The position numbers and the translations under genes are program-made. This document shows, piece by piece, positions 8,284 through 16,581 of a stretch of DNA of 64,000 nucleotides. The DNA is from an uncultured Prevotellaceae bacterium (GTDB lineage: Bacteria > Bacteroidota > Bacteroidia > Bacteroidales > Muribaculaceae), in assembly GCA_900318535.1 (NCBI GenBank), contig ONKU01000001.1, positions 62,001 through 126,000 of the forward strand, written 5' to 3'. Position 1 is the stretch's first letter; each line of letters starts with the position of its first letter. The notes beneath the pieces are model-generated. The model was given only the letters and a program-made list of their open reading frames with translations, had not been told where the DNA came from and ran no database searches.

Positions 8284-9249
8284 ATGATGGTACGAGATAC
8301 TAGACTCGATTCTATAAAGGGACTGCTGATCATACTGGTCATCCTGGGCCACCTCATCATTGCGCTTGATAACTACAACTTTATCAATCACAGCGTGATG
8401 GGGCTGATCTACATCTTCCACATGCCGCTCTTCATCCTCATTTCAGGCTATCTGACCAAGCATCCTGACCGCCAGACACCCCGACAGATGTGGAAGAGTG
8501 TGGGCAACATCCTGATCACCCTCCTCATCTTCCAAGTCATATCAATCCTTCGGTTTTATTATTTAAGGGGGGATATTATCCAGCCAATCAGGATGTTTCC
8601 CTTTGGCATCCTGTGGTATCTGATGTGCCTCATCTGGTGGCGCATCATGCTCTACTACACACCCAAGCCACTGTTGAATCGCCCTCTTTTGTATCTCATT
8701 ATCGCCATTGTGGTATCCATGTTGAGCGGTATATTCCATTTTGGTTCTTTCCTGGCGGTCCAGCGCACCCTCAATTTCTATTTCTTCTTCCTGCTGGGAT
8801 TTTATTACCGCCAAGGCACCTTCAACACCCCGCTATGGCACAACAACAAGCTGCATGCCGTCGTGCTTGTGGTCCTGCTGCCGTTGCTCTTGTGGCTCTA
8901 CCCGCGATGCGGCAACATCATGAATGGAGCCGACTATTACGGTATTGCCGGCTTGCCCCAGAAAGCGATGGTACTGATGTGCTCCATACCGATGACGTTG
9001 CTCATGTTCAACATTATCCCTGACATCAAGTTGTTGCGTCCCATCGGCAAAGACAGCCTGTTCTACTATCTATATCACATCTTATTCATCGGCATTGTGA
9101 CCGTGCCGCTGGTCAAGCATTACGAGTTGCCGCGCATACTACCGTTCATACTCCTGTACACGGCCCTCACTTTGCTTGCCCTCGTGCTGCTGCACAAGAT
9201 TCCGCTGTTACGATGGCTCACACACCCCACCTTCAAAAAGAAGCCTTAG
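8284..9249 (+). CDS. Acyltransferase family 3 membrane protein (OafA-like)
   Basis: A 321-residue integral membrane protein with about ten helices of the acyltransferase-3 family, which moves acyl groups (often acetyl) onto surface sugars. The N-terminus has the family signature RLDSIKGLLIILVILGHLI, with the key RxxDxxKG and H residues, followed by FHMPLFILISGYL. There is no SGNH extension. Two ATG codons lie in tandem at 8284 and 8287; I use the first. It is the last gene of the YqgE to acyltransferase run, and its neighbours suggest O-acetylation of a glycan made with the GT2 enzyme. An uncharacterised polysaccharide acceptor is inferred, not seen. Confidence 0.9.
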   Translation: MMVRDTRLDSIKGLLIILVILGHLIIALDNYNFINHSVMGLIYIFHMPLFILISGYLTKHPDRQTPRQMWKSVGNILITLLIFQVISILRFYYLRGDIIQPIRMFPFGILWYLMCLIWWRIMLYYTPKPLLNRPLLYLIIAIVVSMLSGIFHFGSFLAVQRTLNFYFFFLLGFYYRQGTFNTPLWHNNKLHAVVLVVLLPLLLWLYPRCGNIMNGADYYGIAGLPQKAMVLMCSIPMTLLMFNIIPDIKLLRPIGKDSLFYYLYHILFIGIVTVPLVKHYELPRILPFILLYTALTLLALVLLHKIPLLRWLTHPTFKKKP

Positions 9250-9286
9250 GCAGTGGTCAGGGAATGACTCGACAGGCATCACACAA

Positions 9287-9332
9287 CAGGTCTGGGCTCA
9301 CGCACCAGATGGTGACTGAGAGCCCAGGCCTG
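9287..9332. terminator. Hairpin between convergent genes
   Basis: A 13-bp stem, CAGGTCTGGGCTC at 9287-9299 pairing with GAGCCCAGGCCTG at 9320-9332, with one G-T wobble and a 20-base loop. It lies between the converging acyltransferase and thioredoxin-fold genes. Neither side has a strong T tract. Confidence 0.55.
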
Positions 9333-9356
9333 TGATTGGGTATGTGCCTCTTTTGC

Positions 9357-9842
9357 TTATTTCAGTTGCGCCAGCGTCTTCTCGTCAGGATCAATCGCAA
9401 TGATCATCCCCGAGGCATCCAGCAAGAAGGTGTGATAAGCCTCTTCGAGACGCCAGTTCTTGATAATCCCGTCCTGAGTCTCCAGCGATGAGAAGAATTG
9501 TGCTGAACGGTCCAGATTATCCAGAGCAATGACATTGTTGAACACGCTGATGCTGCGGTCCATATTCACCGACACGTGAGTGTAACGCTCACCAGCATCT
9601 CTCGACAGGCGGTCATAACGCATGTTATCGAGACGTGACTGGGCATCGGCCGATGACCAGAACGTGAGCAGCACATTGCTGCCACGGTGCTGCTGCAGGG
9701 GTGACAAGCCATTGTTGCTGTCGCCCAATGCAAGTGCAGGTGCCTTGTACCCGATGCGGCTATCGGCAGGTGCCGAATAGTAAGCCGACGTGAACAAGGT
9801 CAACAAACCCAAAACTGCAATCGTCAATAATGTCTTATTCAT
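9357..9842 (-). CDS. Secreted thioredoxin-fold (TlpA-like) protein without catalytic cysteines
   Basis: 161 residues with an N-terminal signal peptide (about 1-20, ends SAYYSA). The rest resembles the TlpA/AhpC-type periplasmic thioredoxin fold: RIGYKAPALALGD, then NVLLTFWSSADAQSRLDN, then YTHVSVNMD, and a late YHTFLLDASGMIIAIDP strand pair. In active family members the WSSAD position reads WCxxC; here both cysteines are absent, and the mature part has none. It therefore cannot be a disulfide reductase and may bind or scaffold instead. It is alone, with a -7 box at 9946-9953 and a ~100-base leader. The fold call is good, the role unknown. Confidence 0.8.
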   Translation of the reverse strand: MNKTLLTIAVLGLLTLFTSAYYSAPADSRIGYKAPALALGDSNNGLSPLQQHRGSNVLLTFWSSADAQSRLDNMRYDRLSRDAGERYTHVSVNMDRSISVFNNVIALDNLDRSAQFFSSLETQDGIIKNWRLEEAYHTFLLDASGMIIAIDPDEKTLAQLK

Positions 9843-9945
9843 TCAATTTTATGTTTCGTTTCTCTTTCAAGGTTTCGGTTTCACCCATTTGTCAACCGAC
9901 ACCCTGCCCTATCCTGAAATGCCTTGGCATTTCGAAAGGTGCCCG

Positions 9946-9953
9946 CAAAATTA
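9946..9953 (-). promoter_or_regulatory. -7 box for the thioredoxin-fold gene
   Basis: The minus strand reads TAATTTTG, a full TAnnTTTG match, about 104 bases before the start codon at 9842. Confidence 0.55.
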
Positions 9954-10081
9954 CTCAAAAAAAGTTATTAACAAGCAATTCAGGCACTAAAAACTGTTTA
10001 TTTTTGAAGGTTATGCGTCATTTCCCGATTTTTTCCGGGTTCTAATCCACTATCTTACCAAAAATAATTACCGCTGTTTTG

Positions 10082-10112
10082 TTTGCAATCCAAACAAAAA
10101 TGTCTAACTTTG
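10082..10112 (+). promoter_or_regulatory. Canonical Bacteroidales promoter (-33 TTTG, N19, -7 TAACTTTG)
   Basis: TTTG at 10082-10085, a 19-base spacer, and TAACTTTG at 10105-10112, 28 bases before the ATG at 10141. This is one of the three textbook -33/-7 pairs in the window. Confidence 0.8.
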
Positions 10113-10140
10113 TCGCATTAAATCATCAATCAAAAACGAA

Positions 10141-10605
10141 ATGAAAAGAATCTTCACTTTAGCATTCGTGTTATTCAGCCTTCTGATTACTGCTGGTGTG
10201 ACCTCGTCGTGCGACTTTGACGTTCACGAGGATCCTGACCACCCCTTATACGTGGAATATACCATCTCGGCTGGCGACATCTCGTTCTCCGGTCCCGAAC
10301 AATTAAAGATTGACAATCAGGCATGGATTGACAAGAATCGAATCGTCTATACCAAAGAGGTCAATTACAAAACGGGCGACCCATCGGAGTTCACCACGAC
10401 CGACAACGAGGCCATCAAGAAGTATCAGGATGAATTCCTGCCCAAATTCAAGGCCCACCTGCAGCAGGTAACCGCCGAGCTGGAAAAGGGCACCTATGGC
10501 AAAAACGTCCAGGTCAAGGCTACTTTCTATGTCTTTGCCAAGCGCGGTCTGGGCCAGGGAGGTGACTTGAAATACGAGCACATCGAGTACACCTATCCCG
10601 AATAA
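10141..10605 (+). CDS. Putative lipoprotein of unknown function
   Basis: 154 residues, not assigned to a named family. The N-terminus is a lipoprotein-type signal peptide ending TSSC with Cys24. The residues after the cysteine are acidic (DFDVHEDPD), which in Bacteroidota can mark lipoproteins exported to the cell surface. The remainder is soluble, with no second membrane segment; it has a lysine-rich helix (NEAIKKYQDEFLPKFKAHLQ) and ends in beta-like sequence (VKATFYVFAKRGL, YEHIEYTYPE). A canonical promoter precedes it, and the DUF695 gene begins 14 bases after its stop, so the two are probably co-transcribed. No function is proposed. Confidence 0.8.
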   Translation: MKRIFTLAFVLFSLLITAGVTSSCDFDVHEDPDHPLYVEYTISAGDISFSGPEQLKIDNQAWIDKNRIVYTKEVNYKTGDPSEFTTTDNEAIKKYQDEFLPKFKAHLQQVTAELEKGTYGKNVQVKATFYVFAKRGLGQGGDLKYEHIEYTYPE

Positions 10606-10619
10606 GGCCAGCAATAACG

Positions 10620-11069
10620 ATGGCAAAGCTCTTTATCAGTGACGACTGGTGGACCGCTCCCGCCGAGGGCGAGGGCGGCCGTCTCATTCTCGTTACTGGC
10701 CGCCGTGCGATGAACAATGTCATCGCCACTGGCTTGTACCGCTACCGTGTGGAGGTCACCTGGTCTTATACTGAAGACGACAAAGGCCTCCCCCAATATG
10801 CCGATAGCAAGGTGATGGAAGAAGTGACCGATGCCTTGAACGAATGCTTTAACCGTGACCCGGTCGCTGTAATGACCGGCATCTACACGGGCGACGGGCA
10901 GCGCAATTGGGTTTTCTACACCCGCAGTCTGCACATCTTCCAGCGCAAATTCAACGAGGTCATGGCTCCCTTCCCTGCCCTTCCCCTGCAGTTTGAGGCC
11001 GAAGAGGACCCCGACTGGCAGGAATACCGCGAGATGTGCCAGTGCGAAGTCTCCGACGGCGAAGACTGA
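10620..11069 (+). CDS. DUF695 domain-containing protein
   Basis: 149 residues, cytosolic in appearance (no signal peptide or helix). The pattern matches DUF695: an aromatic N-terminus (DDWWTAP), RYRVEVTWSY followed by GLP, a VMEEVTDALNECF helix, GDGQRNWVFYTRS (the usual re-YfY strand), and the closing DPDWQEYREMC motif found in many family members. No biochemical activity is established for this family. It follows the lipoprotein gene by 14 bases, and its stop is 12 bases from the stop of the convergent secreted-protein gene. The family assignment is by motif recall only. Confidence 0.72.
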   Translation: MAKLFISDDWWTAPAEGEGGRLILVTGRRAMNNVIATGLYRYRVEVTWSYTEDDKGLPQYADSKVMEEVTDALNECFNRDPVAVMTGIYTGDGQRNWVFYTRSLHIFQRKFNEVMAPFPALPLQFEAEEDPDWQEYREMCQCEVSDGED

Positions 11070-11081
11070 TACAAAAAGCTG

Positions 11082-12875
11082 TTATCTCAGGACTTTCCTG
11101 ACTGTACCATCACTCATTTTAACGATATTGAGGCCCTGCTGCATGCCTTGCAGTTTGCGGCCCATGGCGTCATAGCAGTCCACCGCCACGGCATCCTTGC
11201 CATCGGGCAGTTCGTCGCAGCCTGCTCCCTTTTCCTGCATGAAAGTGTAGTCAAGATAGGCACCCAGGAACTCAAAGCGGACTACAGCCTTGCGGAAATC
11301 GAGACTCTCAGGCAAGGGATCTGCAACAACATGGGCAGTAACGAGGCCATTGAAGTCACCATCTTCTTGACCGTCAACAAGAGTGATATCGAGCCACTCG
11401 GGCAGCTCGTCTTGAGTGATGTCATACACAATCCAGTTCTCATCCTCACTATAAGGAACGCTGGACTTGAACTCAATTCCAGTGATGACCTCATCTCCAG
11501 CCAGCCGCTGCATCTCACCACCGGTCTCGTCAAAAATGTACTCGCCAGCCTCATCGTCACGATTAAACACGAGGTAAGGCATATCGGCAACAATAAAAAT
11601 GGTGTATCCGGTCTTCATTTCGCCTCTCGAGAAGAGGTTATTCAGACCCTTCCACACATACCGGCCTGTGAAATTACCCTGTTCATCATTCACCGGGCAT
11701 TTCAGGTAAGCCAGTTCGCCATATCCCTCATCGACATGGATATCGTTAGCGACAAAGCACGTGAAATCACGCAGGGCATTGCACTCGGGATTGTTGTAGT
11801 CATCAATCACCAACAGGATGGGATAATCGATTGTGGGTGTGATTTCATAATCCAAGCCGTCTATCCTGCCAAAGAGGTCGAATGTGAGCAAGCCTGCGGT
11901 TTCGTCCTGAGTGTCAGGAGTCACCAGCGTATAACCGATGGCAATGGGCTCACCAAAGTTACCAGACAGCTCCACCGGCTCATCATCACGATAGGCCGGA
12001 ATCTCGTCCATGCGATACACCGTGCAACATAACTGGACTGGAGCCTCACACTCCAGATAACCCGTCTGCATACACACTTTTTTCAGCTTATAAGGATGCG
12101 TCGGTTTTTCAAAGGCCTGCGCCATGCCATCATAGTGTCCGCCATTCTTGCCAAACCATCGGCCATAAGTGTTGTTGTCAAAAGGCACTGCATCATTATA
12201 TACGACAATTACGCCTGTCGCATCGCCGTTACGGCCTCCCTGGCACATTGTTTTGCTGGATAACAAGAGTTCGCACTCTTCATCATCATCACTCAAATAG
12301 GAGGCATCAGGGGCCGAATAGATCAGGGCCGGTTTTTTACCATCGACCACATTGCCATTGACCATCATATAATAAGGATATTGAAAACACTCATCAACAT
12401 CCAGGTCACTATGATAGAGATAAAATACTGGAGTCTCACTAAGTTCAAGACCATAATTGATCGTGAGATCCTGACTATAATAGGTATTAAACTCACCACC
12501 TGAATTATCATCCCAAATCATCTCATCGTTGTCATCGGCACCGTTGATAACACTATAGTAAGTATAGTCGCTATAGGGCTTCACCTGGATGAAATCATAA
12601 CCGAAAGAATACCATCCGACACCATTAAGAGCGACAAACGGCGAATAAAACGCTCCAGCGGGACGGAGGTAATAAGGTTTAATAAATTCCGGACTCCGGT
12701 TCGGTGAGGACACCGCTTCGCCAGGCGCACGCACCTGGGCGTCCACCTCAGTGAACTGAGGCTGCACACGCAACAACGGTTGACGCGGCACTGTGCCGTC
12801 AACGACCTTTAACTGGGCAGCTGCGCTCATCACTATGAGCAATGCTGCGATAATGAGTATAGATTTCTTAGACAT
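11082..12875 (-). CDS. Secreted protein with type IX secretion C-terminal sorting domain
   Basis: 597 residues from the ATG at 12875; an upstream in-frame TTG adds only two. A clear signal peptide (about 1-20, ending MSAAAQ) is followed by long beta-rich sequence with many Asp, Tyr and Asn residues, low similarity to known enzymes and no catalytic motif I recognise. The last ~35 residues (VDCYDAMGRKLQGM, then GLNIVKMSDGTVRKVLR) fit the type A T9SS sorting domain, which carries cargo across the outer membrane and is then removed while the protein is anchored to the surface. It has its own canonical promoter at 12937-12967. Function unknown; probably a surface or released protein. Confidence 0.85.
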   Translation of the reverse strand: MSKKSILIIAALLIVMSAAAQLKVVDGTVPRQPLLRVQPQFTEVDAQVRAPGEAVSSPNRSPEFIKPYYLRPAGAFYSPFVALNGVGWYSFGYDFIQVKPYSDYTYYSVINGADDNDEMIWDDNSGGEFNTYYSQDLTINYGLELSETPVFYLYHSDLDVDECFQYPYYMMVNGNVVDGKKPALIYSAPDASYLSDDDEECELLLSSKTMCQGGRNGDATGVIVVYNDAVPFDNNTYGRWFGKNGGHYDGMAQAFEKPTHPYKLKKVCMQTGYLECEAPVQLCCTVYRMDEIPAYRDDEPVELSGNFGEPIAIGYTLVTPDTQDETAGLLTFDLFGRIDGLDYEITPTIDYPILLVIDDYNNPECNALRDFTCFVANDIHVDEGYGELAYLKCPVNDEQGNFTGRYVWKGLNNLFSRGEMKTGYTIFIVADMPYLVFNRDDEAGEYIFDETGGEMQRLAGDEVITGIEFKSSVPYSEDENWIVYDITQDELPEWLDITLVDGQEDGDFNGLVTAHVVADPLPESLDFRKAVVRFEFLGAYLDYTFMQEKGAGCDELPDGKDAVAVDCYDAMGRKLQGMQQGLNIVKMSDGTVRKVLR

Positions 12876-12936
12876 GACCAAACAGAATAATAATGAATAA
12901 AAATAAGATATTTCAGTCGCTTCTTCATGCAGGTTG

Positions 12937-12967
12937 CAAATTTAGGCATAATATTCTACTATTCAAA
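12937..12967 (-). promoter_or_regulatory. Canonical promoter for the T9SS-tailed gene
   Basis: On the minus strand, TTTG at 12967-12964, a 19-base spacer, then TAAATTTG at 12944-12937, about 61 bases before the ATG at 12875. Confidence 0.8.
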
Positions 12968-13045
12968 CAATAAGAGGCAAAAAAACAGAGGCGCCTATAG
13001 CAAATAAGCGCCTCTGCCATTAAAAGGTAGTATTTCGGAAAGAAA

Positions 13046-13792
13046 TTACATGTTCATGCCGCCGTCGACCTGGATGACCTGGCCGGTGACGTAGCTCGAC
13101 ATGTCGCTGGCGAGGAAGGTGGCCACGTTGGCAATGTCCTCGACGGTGCCGCCACGGCGCAGGGGAATGCGCTGACACCACTCCTTGCGAACCTCGTCGC
13201 TAAGAGCCTGAGTCATAGCCGTGTCGATAAAGCCCGGAGCGATAGCGTTGGCGCGGATGCCGCGGCTACCCATCTCCTGGGCGATGCTCTTGGCCAGGGC
13301 AATGAGGCCGGCCTTGCTGGCAGCGTAGTTAGCCTGTCCGGCATTGCCGTGAACGCCCACTACCGATGCCATATTGATGATCGAACCGGCGCGCTGGCGC
13401 ATCATGATGGGCACCAGGGCGTGGATGAAGTTGAACGCGCTCTTGAGGTTAACGGCGATAACGGCGTCCCACTGCTGCTCGGTCATGCGCAACATGATGC
13501 CGTCCTTGGTAATGCCGGCGTTGTTGACCAGGATGTCGATGTGGCCAAAGTCCTCGTGGATCTGCTTTACCACGGCCTCTGTCTCCTCGAAGTTGGCAGC
13601 ATTGCTGGCGTAACCCTTGGCCTTGACGCCCAGGGCAGCGATTTCCTGCTCGGTCTGCTTGCCGCTCTCGTCAATGACGAGGTCGGTGAATGCGATGTCG
13701 GCACCCTCGGCAGCAAACTTCAGTGCGATGGCCTTGCCGATGCCCCTGGCAGCTCCAGTGATGAGCGCCACTTTTCCTTCTAACATTTTCAT
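13046..13792 (-). CDS. fabG: 3-oxoacyl-[acyl-carrier-protein] reductase
   Basis: FabG reduces beta-ketoacyl-ACP with NADPH in fatty-acid elongation. From the ATG at 13792 the protein is 248 residues, the usual length. It shows the SDR cofactor loop TGAARGIG, the NNAG strand, the catalytic Ser-Tyr-Lys set (INMASVVG; YAASKAG) and the C-terminal SDEVRKEW...ITGQ-type end (YVTGQVIQVDGGMNM). The frame stays open to 13876, but that region holds the gene's -7 box at 13849-13856, so longer starts are wrong. No other fatty-acid gene is adjacent. Another SDR is possible, but the tail VDGGMNM is FabG-like. Confidence 0.93.
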   Translation of the reverse strand: MKMLEGKVALITGAARGIGKAIALKFAAEGADIAFTDLVIDESGKQTEQEIAALGVKAKGYASNAANFEETEAVVKQIHEDFGHIDILVNNAGITKDGIMLRMTEQQWDAVIAVNLKSAFNFIHALVPIMMRQRAGSIINMASVVGVHGNAGQANYAASKAGLIALAKSIAQEMGSRGIRANAIAPGFIDTAMTQALSDEVRKEWCQRIPLRRGGTVEDIANVATFLASDMSSYVTGQVIQVDGGMNM

Positions 13793-13848
13793 GTCTTTAC
13801 TCTGTTTATAATGGTTATTAATGTTGTTTTGTTCAATCAATTGGCCTG

Positions 13849-13879
13849 CAAAGGTAGTAATAATTGCCGACATCACAAA
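13849..13879 (-). promoter_or_regulatory. Canonical promoter for fabG
   Basis: On the minus strand, TTTG at 13879-13876, a 19-base spacer, TACCTTTG at 13856-13849, then a ~56-base leader to the ATG at 13792. It excludes upstream start codons. Confidence 0.82.
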
Positions 13880-13902
13880 ATGTGCTCGCTTTGCTCGCTG
13901 AT

Positions 13903-14003
13903 TAGAGATTAGTGATTAGCGATTAGTGAAGGCGTCCACGCTCCTGACAATGGGAGCGCGGACGCCAATTCCTAATTCCTAATTTCTCATTCCTAATTCC
14001 TAA
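13903..14003. repeat. ATTAGTG and CTAATTC short tandem repeats around a hairpin
   Basis: Between the LRR gene stop and the fabG promoter lie GATTAGAGATTAGTGATTAG-type heptad repeats (13903-13928), a GC-rich hairpin (13931-13966) and TTCCTAATTCCTAATT-type heptads (13968-14003). The period is 7-8 bases. A similar ATTAGTG tract occurs at 47837-47860. Confidence 0.7.
13931..13966 (-). terminator. Hairpin downstream of the LRR/dockerin gene
   Basis: GGCGTCCACGCTCC at 13931-13944 pairs with GGGAGCGCGGACGCC at 13952-13966 apart from an A-C mismatch. It lies 38 bases past the LRR gene stop on the minus strand. The T tract is weak. Confidence 0.6.
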
Positions 14004-16340
14004 TTACCAATTGCCGCTCAGCAGGTGGTCGATCAGGGCGGTCACATCACTGATGTTCACGCTGCCATCCTGATTGCAGTCGGCCGCAGAGTTGCTGATG
14101 GTGCCGCCGCCCAGCAGCAGGTCGATCAGGGCCGTCACATCGCTGATGTTGACACTACTGTCACCATTCACGTCGCCGCGCATAGTCTTGGGAGCGATCT
14201 TGATGTTGTCCAGGGCGAAGTAGTCGCCCACGCCATTGTCACTGACATCCTTGTGATAGTACCAACGCAGTTGGTAGGTGACATTGGGCTGCAGTTCATA
14301 AGTGAAGGTTTCCCAATCGTTGTCACGGGCTCCGTAACGGAATATCGAAGTGCCGTTCACCATAAACACGCATTCATCATAGTGTGTGTTTGGCGCGTTC
14401 ATATCACTCTCGCCCCACGCCTTGAAATCAAACGACAAGATGGATGGTTCAGAAACCTTGACAGTGGTCGACAACGTCGAAGAGCTATTATGCACGCCCG
14501 CATTGCCAGACATGGCAAAGAGCCTCTCACCGTCGTCCCACACGATCCAGGAATAGTCGCTTTCTTCAAAGTGGATGTTTCCACCTGGCGCATTCAAGGC
14601 TTCGTCAAGCGTGTGCATATTCACAATGTGATTGAAATTTCGCCACCCCACAGCGGCCTGATAGGCAGGAAGTGCAGAAACCGCAGCATATAATTTAGCA
14701 TTATTATAGGTCACATCAGCAAAGACATCATTAGATATTACGGGCGGAATGAGCGGAAAACTGAGCACAATACTGAGATTGGTACATGTTCTGAATGCAC
14801 TTTTACCAATTTGTTCCACGCCAGCGCCTAAAATCAGGGTATCGAGAGCAGTACATCCATAGAAAGCCCCATAATCGATGGATTTCACAGTATTGGGTAT
14901 CATAACTTTCTGCAGACTGCTGCAATCTGCAAATGCCATTCTACCGATACTGGTCACACCTTCAGAGAATTTGATGTGTTCCAAATTATCAACATTATAA
15001 AATGCGTTCAGCTCTATACTCTGGATGCTATTTGGCAATGATATGTCATTGATGTGCCAACTATAGAAAGCTGCTGGGCCAATACGATTGACGGTATACT
15101 CGACTCCTTGGTAAGTCACAGTGCGAGGAATGGTAACACTCCCCAGAGTAGAAAAGGCACTGAACAACGATGTAGTATCGGTCTTAATGGCGTAAGCCGA
15201 TACCTCAACGGTATTCACATAGGAGTTGATTCCGTAATAGACACCGTCAATCTGGAAGTCATAGCCATAAAACAGATTATTCAGGTTAAAGTTCTTCCAA
15301 TAGTTTGCGCTCGTGTATCTGCCATACGCCATGCGAGGTATCCACAGGATGGTATTTTCATAGTGCTCTTCGGCAAACGTGTTTAACTGAACCGTGGGCG
15401 TATTCATCGTATGGCAGTTAATGATATTAAGCGAGTTCTCGGTGCCCGCAAAAGCCAGTCCGCCTATAGACCTAAGCCCCGTGCCCAATTCGATGTAATA
15501 GAGATTAGACATATAGAAACCATAGGTTTCGATGGTTTGTACTGTGTTGGGAAGCGTGACTGATAACCTCCTATCAGCCGTCGTGCATTCCCTGAAGGCA
15601 GATTCGCCAACCGCTGTCACGGTATAAGTCACGCCATGATAGGTCACGGTTTCAGGTACATGCACTTCGCCATAGTAGCTGCGATAATTCGGCGAGTCCC
15701 TGTAGGTCACACTGACATTGTTGCCGCTGGTTACTGTGTAATAGATGCCGTCAACCACAAACTTATTGATTTCCTGTATGTTGGAGAACTGCGACCAGGC
15801 CGCGGTACTCTGGTAACTGCTTTTTGAACCCTGGGGCACATACAGCGTGGCGTTGGAATAGGTACTTGTGTCAAAGTTGTTTGCATTGAACGATCTGGCC
15901 GTTTCACTCAAGCAGGTGATGCTCGTCAGGCCGGTGCAACCGGTAAAGGCATTGTTGTAAATGCTGTACATCGTGCTGGGCAAGGTGATTTTCGTCAGTG
16001 AGGTGCAACCGGCAAAGCTCTCGTTCAGCAACATCGACACGCCCTCGGGTATCGTAACACCAGTGAGGCTTGTACAGTTCTTAAACGCCTGGTAACCAAT
16101 TCCTGTAACAGGATATAACCTGTCGCCATATTCAACGCTATCAGGAATATTCACAACGCCTGAATAGGAATTGAAGTAGCCCTTGTTCTGGACGGAGAGG
16201 ACACCACTGCCGTCAGAGTAGGTCGTCAACTGGTAGGTGATGCCATTCTTCGTGAAAGTTGTGGTTGCAGCGCTGGCGCTCAACGCGCAAGTGAGAATCG
16301 CCACAAGGGTAATCGCCTTAAAGAGATAGATTTTTTTCAT
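14004..16340 (-). CDS. Secreted BspA-type leucine-rich repeat protein with C-terminal dockerin-like domain
   Basis: 778 residues. Signal peptide about 1-24 (ending SASAA). Three blocks of Treponema/BspA-type LRR_5 repeats follow, recognised by recurring AFxxCTSLTxITLPxT units (for example AFKNCTSLTGVTIPEG), each block closing with a Y...W..F.NI segment. Around residues 610-715 is a jelly-roll-like region. The last 58 residues (721-778) are a two-repeat dockerin-like domain: GDVNGDSSVNISDVTALID, a linker, then DCNQDGSVNISDVTALID. LRR proteins of this type bind host or glycan ligands at the surface; the dockerin partner is unknown. It is monocistronic from the -7 box at 16379-16386. No catalytic motif is visible. 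Confidence 0.92.
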   Translation of the reverse strand: MKKIYLFKAITLVAILTCALSASAATTTFTKNGITYQLTTYSDGSGVLSVQNKGYFNSYSGVVNIPDSVEYGDRLYPVTGIGYQAFKNCTSLTGVTIPEGVSMLLNESFAGCTSLTKITLPSTMYSIYNNAFTGCTGLTSITCLSETARSFNANNFDTSTYSNATLYVPQGSKSSYQSTAAWSQFSNIQEINKFVVDGIYYTVTSGNNVSVTYRDSPNYRSYYGEVHVPETVTYHGVTYTVTAVGESAFRECTTADRRLSVTLPNTVQTIETYGFYMSNLYYIELGTGLRSIGGLAFAGTENSLNIINCHTMNTPTVQLNTFAEEHYENTILWIPRMAYGRYTSANYWKNFNLNNLFYGYDFQIDGVYYGINSYVNTVEVSAYAIKTDTTSLFSAFSTLGSVTIPRTVTYQGVEYTVNRIGPAAFYSWHINDISLPNSIQSIELNAFYNVDNLEHIKFSEGVTSIGRMAFADCSSLQKVMIPNTVKSIDYGAFYGCTALDTLILGAGVEQIGKSAFRTCTNLSIVLSFPLIPPVISNDVFADVTYNNAKLYAAVSALPAYQAAVGWRNFNHIVNMHTLDEALNAPGGNIHFEESDYSWIVWDDGERLFAMSGNAGVHNSSSTLSTTVKVSEPSILSFDFKAWGESDMNAPNTHYDECVFMVNGTSIFRYGARDNDWETFTYELQPNVTYQLRWYYHKDVSDNGVGDYFALDNIKIAPKTMRGDVNGDSSVNISDVTALIDLLLGGGTISNSAADCNQDGSVNISDVTALIDHLLSGNW

Positions 16341-16378
16341 AAGCGATGATTTACTAAATTATTATTGTTATTTTGTTG

Positions 16379-16386
16379 CAAAAATA
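16379..16386 (-). promoter_or_regulatory. -7 box for the LRR/dockerin gene
   Basis: The minus strand reads TATTTTTG, a full TAnnTTTG match, 38 bases before the ATG at 16340, in AT-rich DNA. Confidence 0.65.
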
Positions 16387-16480
16387 GTAAAAATAGTCAA
16401 ATTTAAAAAGAAAATGATGAATAAACCGCTAAAATTGCCAGCGGGGTTAAACGGAAAAAACGGGGATGACGGAAAGAACG

Positions 16481-16524
16481 GAGAGCATCCGCTTTCCATC
16501 TACCGGATGGAAGCGGATGCTCTC
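16481..16524 (-). terminator. Terminator hairpin downstream of glyA
   Basis: A ~19-bp stem (16481-16500 with 16506-16524, one bulged base) of AGAGCATCCGC-type sequence with a five-base loop, 58 bases past the glyA stop on the minus strand. The following minus-strand bases are CGTTCTTTCC, a modest T tract. Confidence 0.7.
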
Positions 16525-16581
16525 AAAACGCTTAATCTTAAATGCTAGGCTTTAAGTTGAGCGCGTGCCCAGCTTAAATCT

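Noticed and set aside
13793-13876. N-terminal extension of FabG to 13876
   Set aside because: The extension covers the canonical promoter (13849-13879) and adds residues absent from FabG; 248 residues is the family length.
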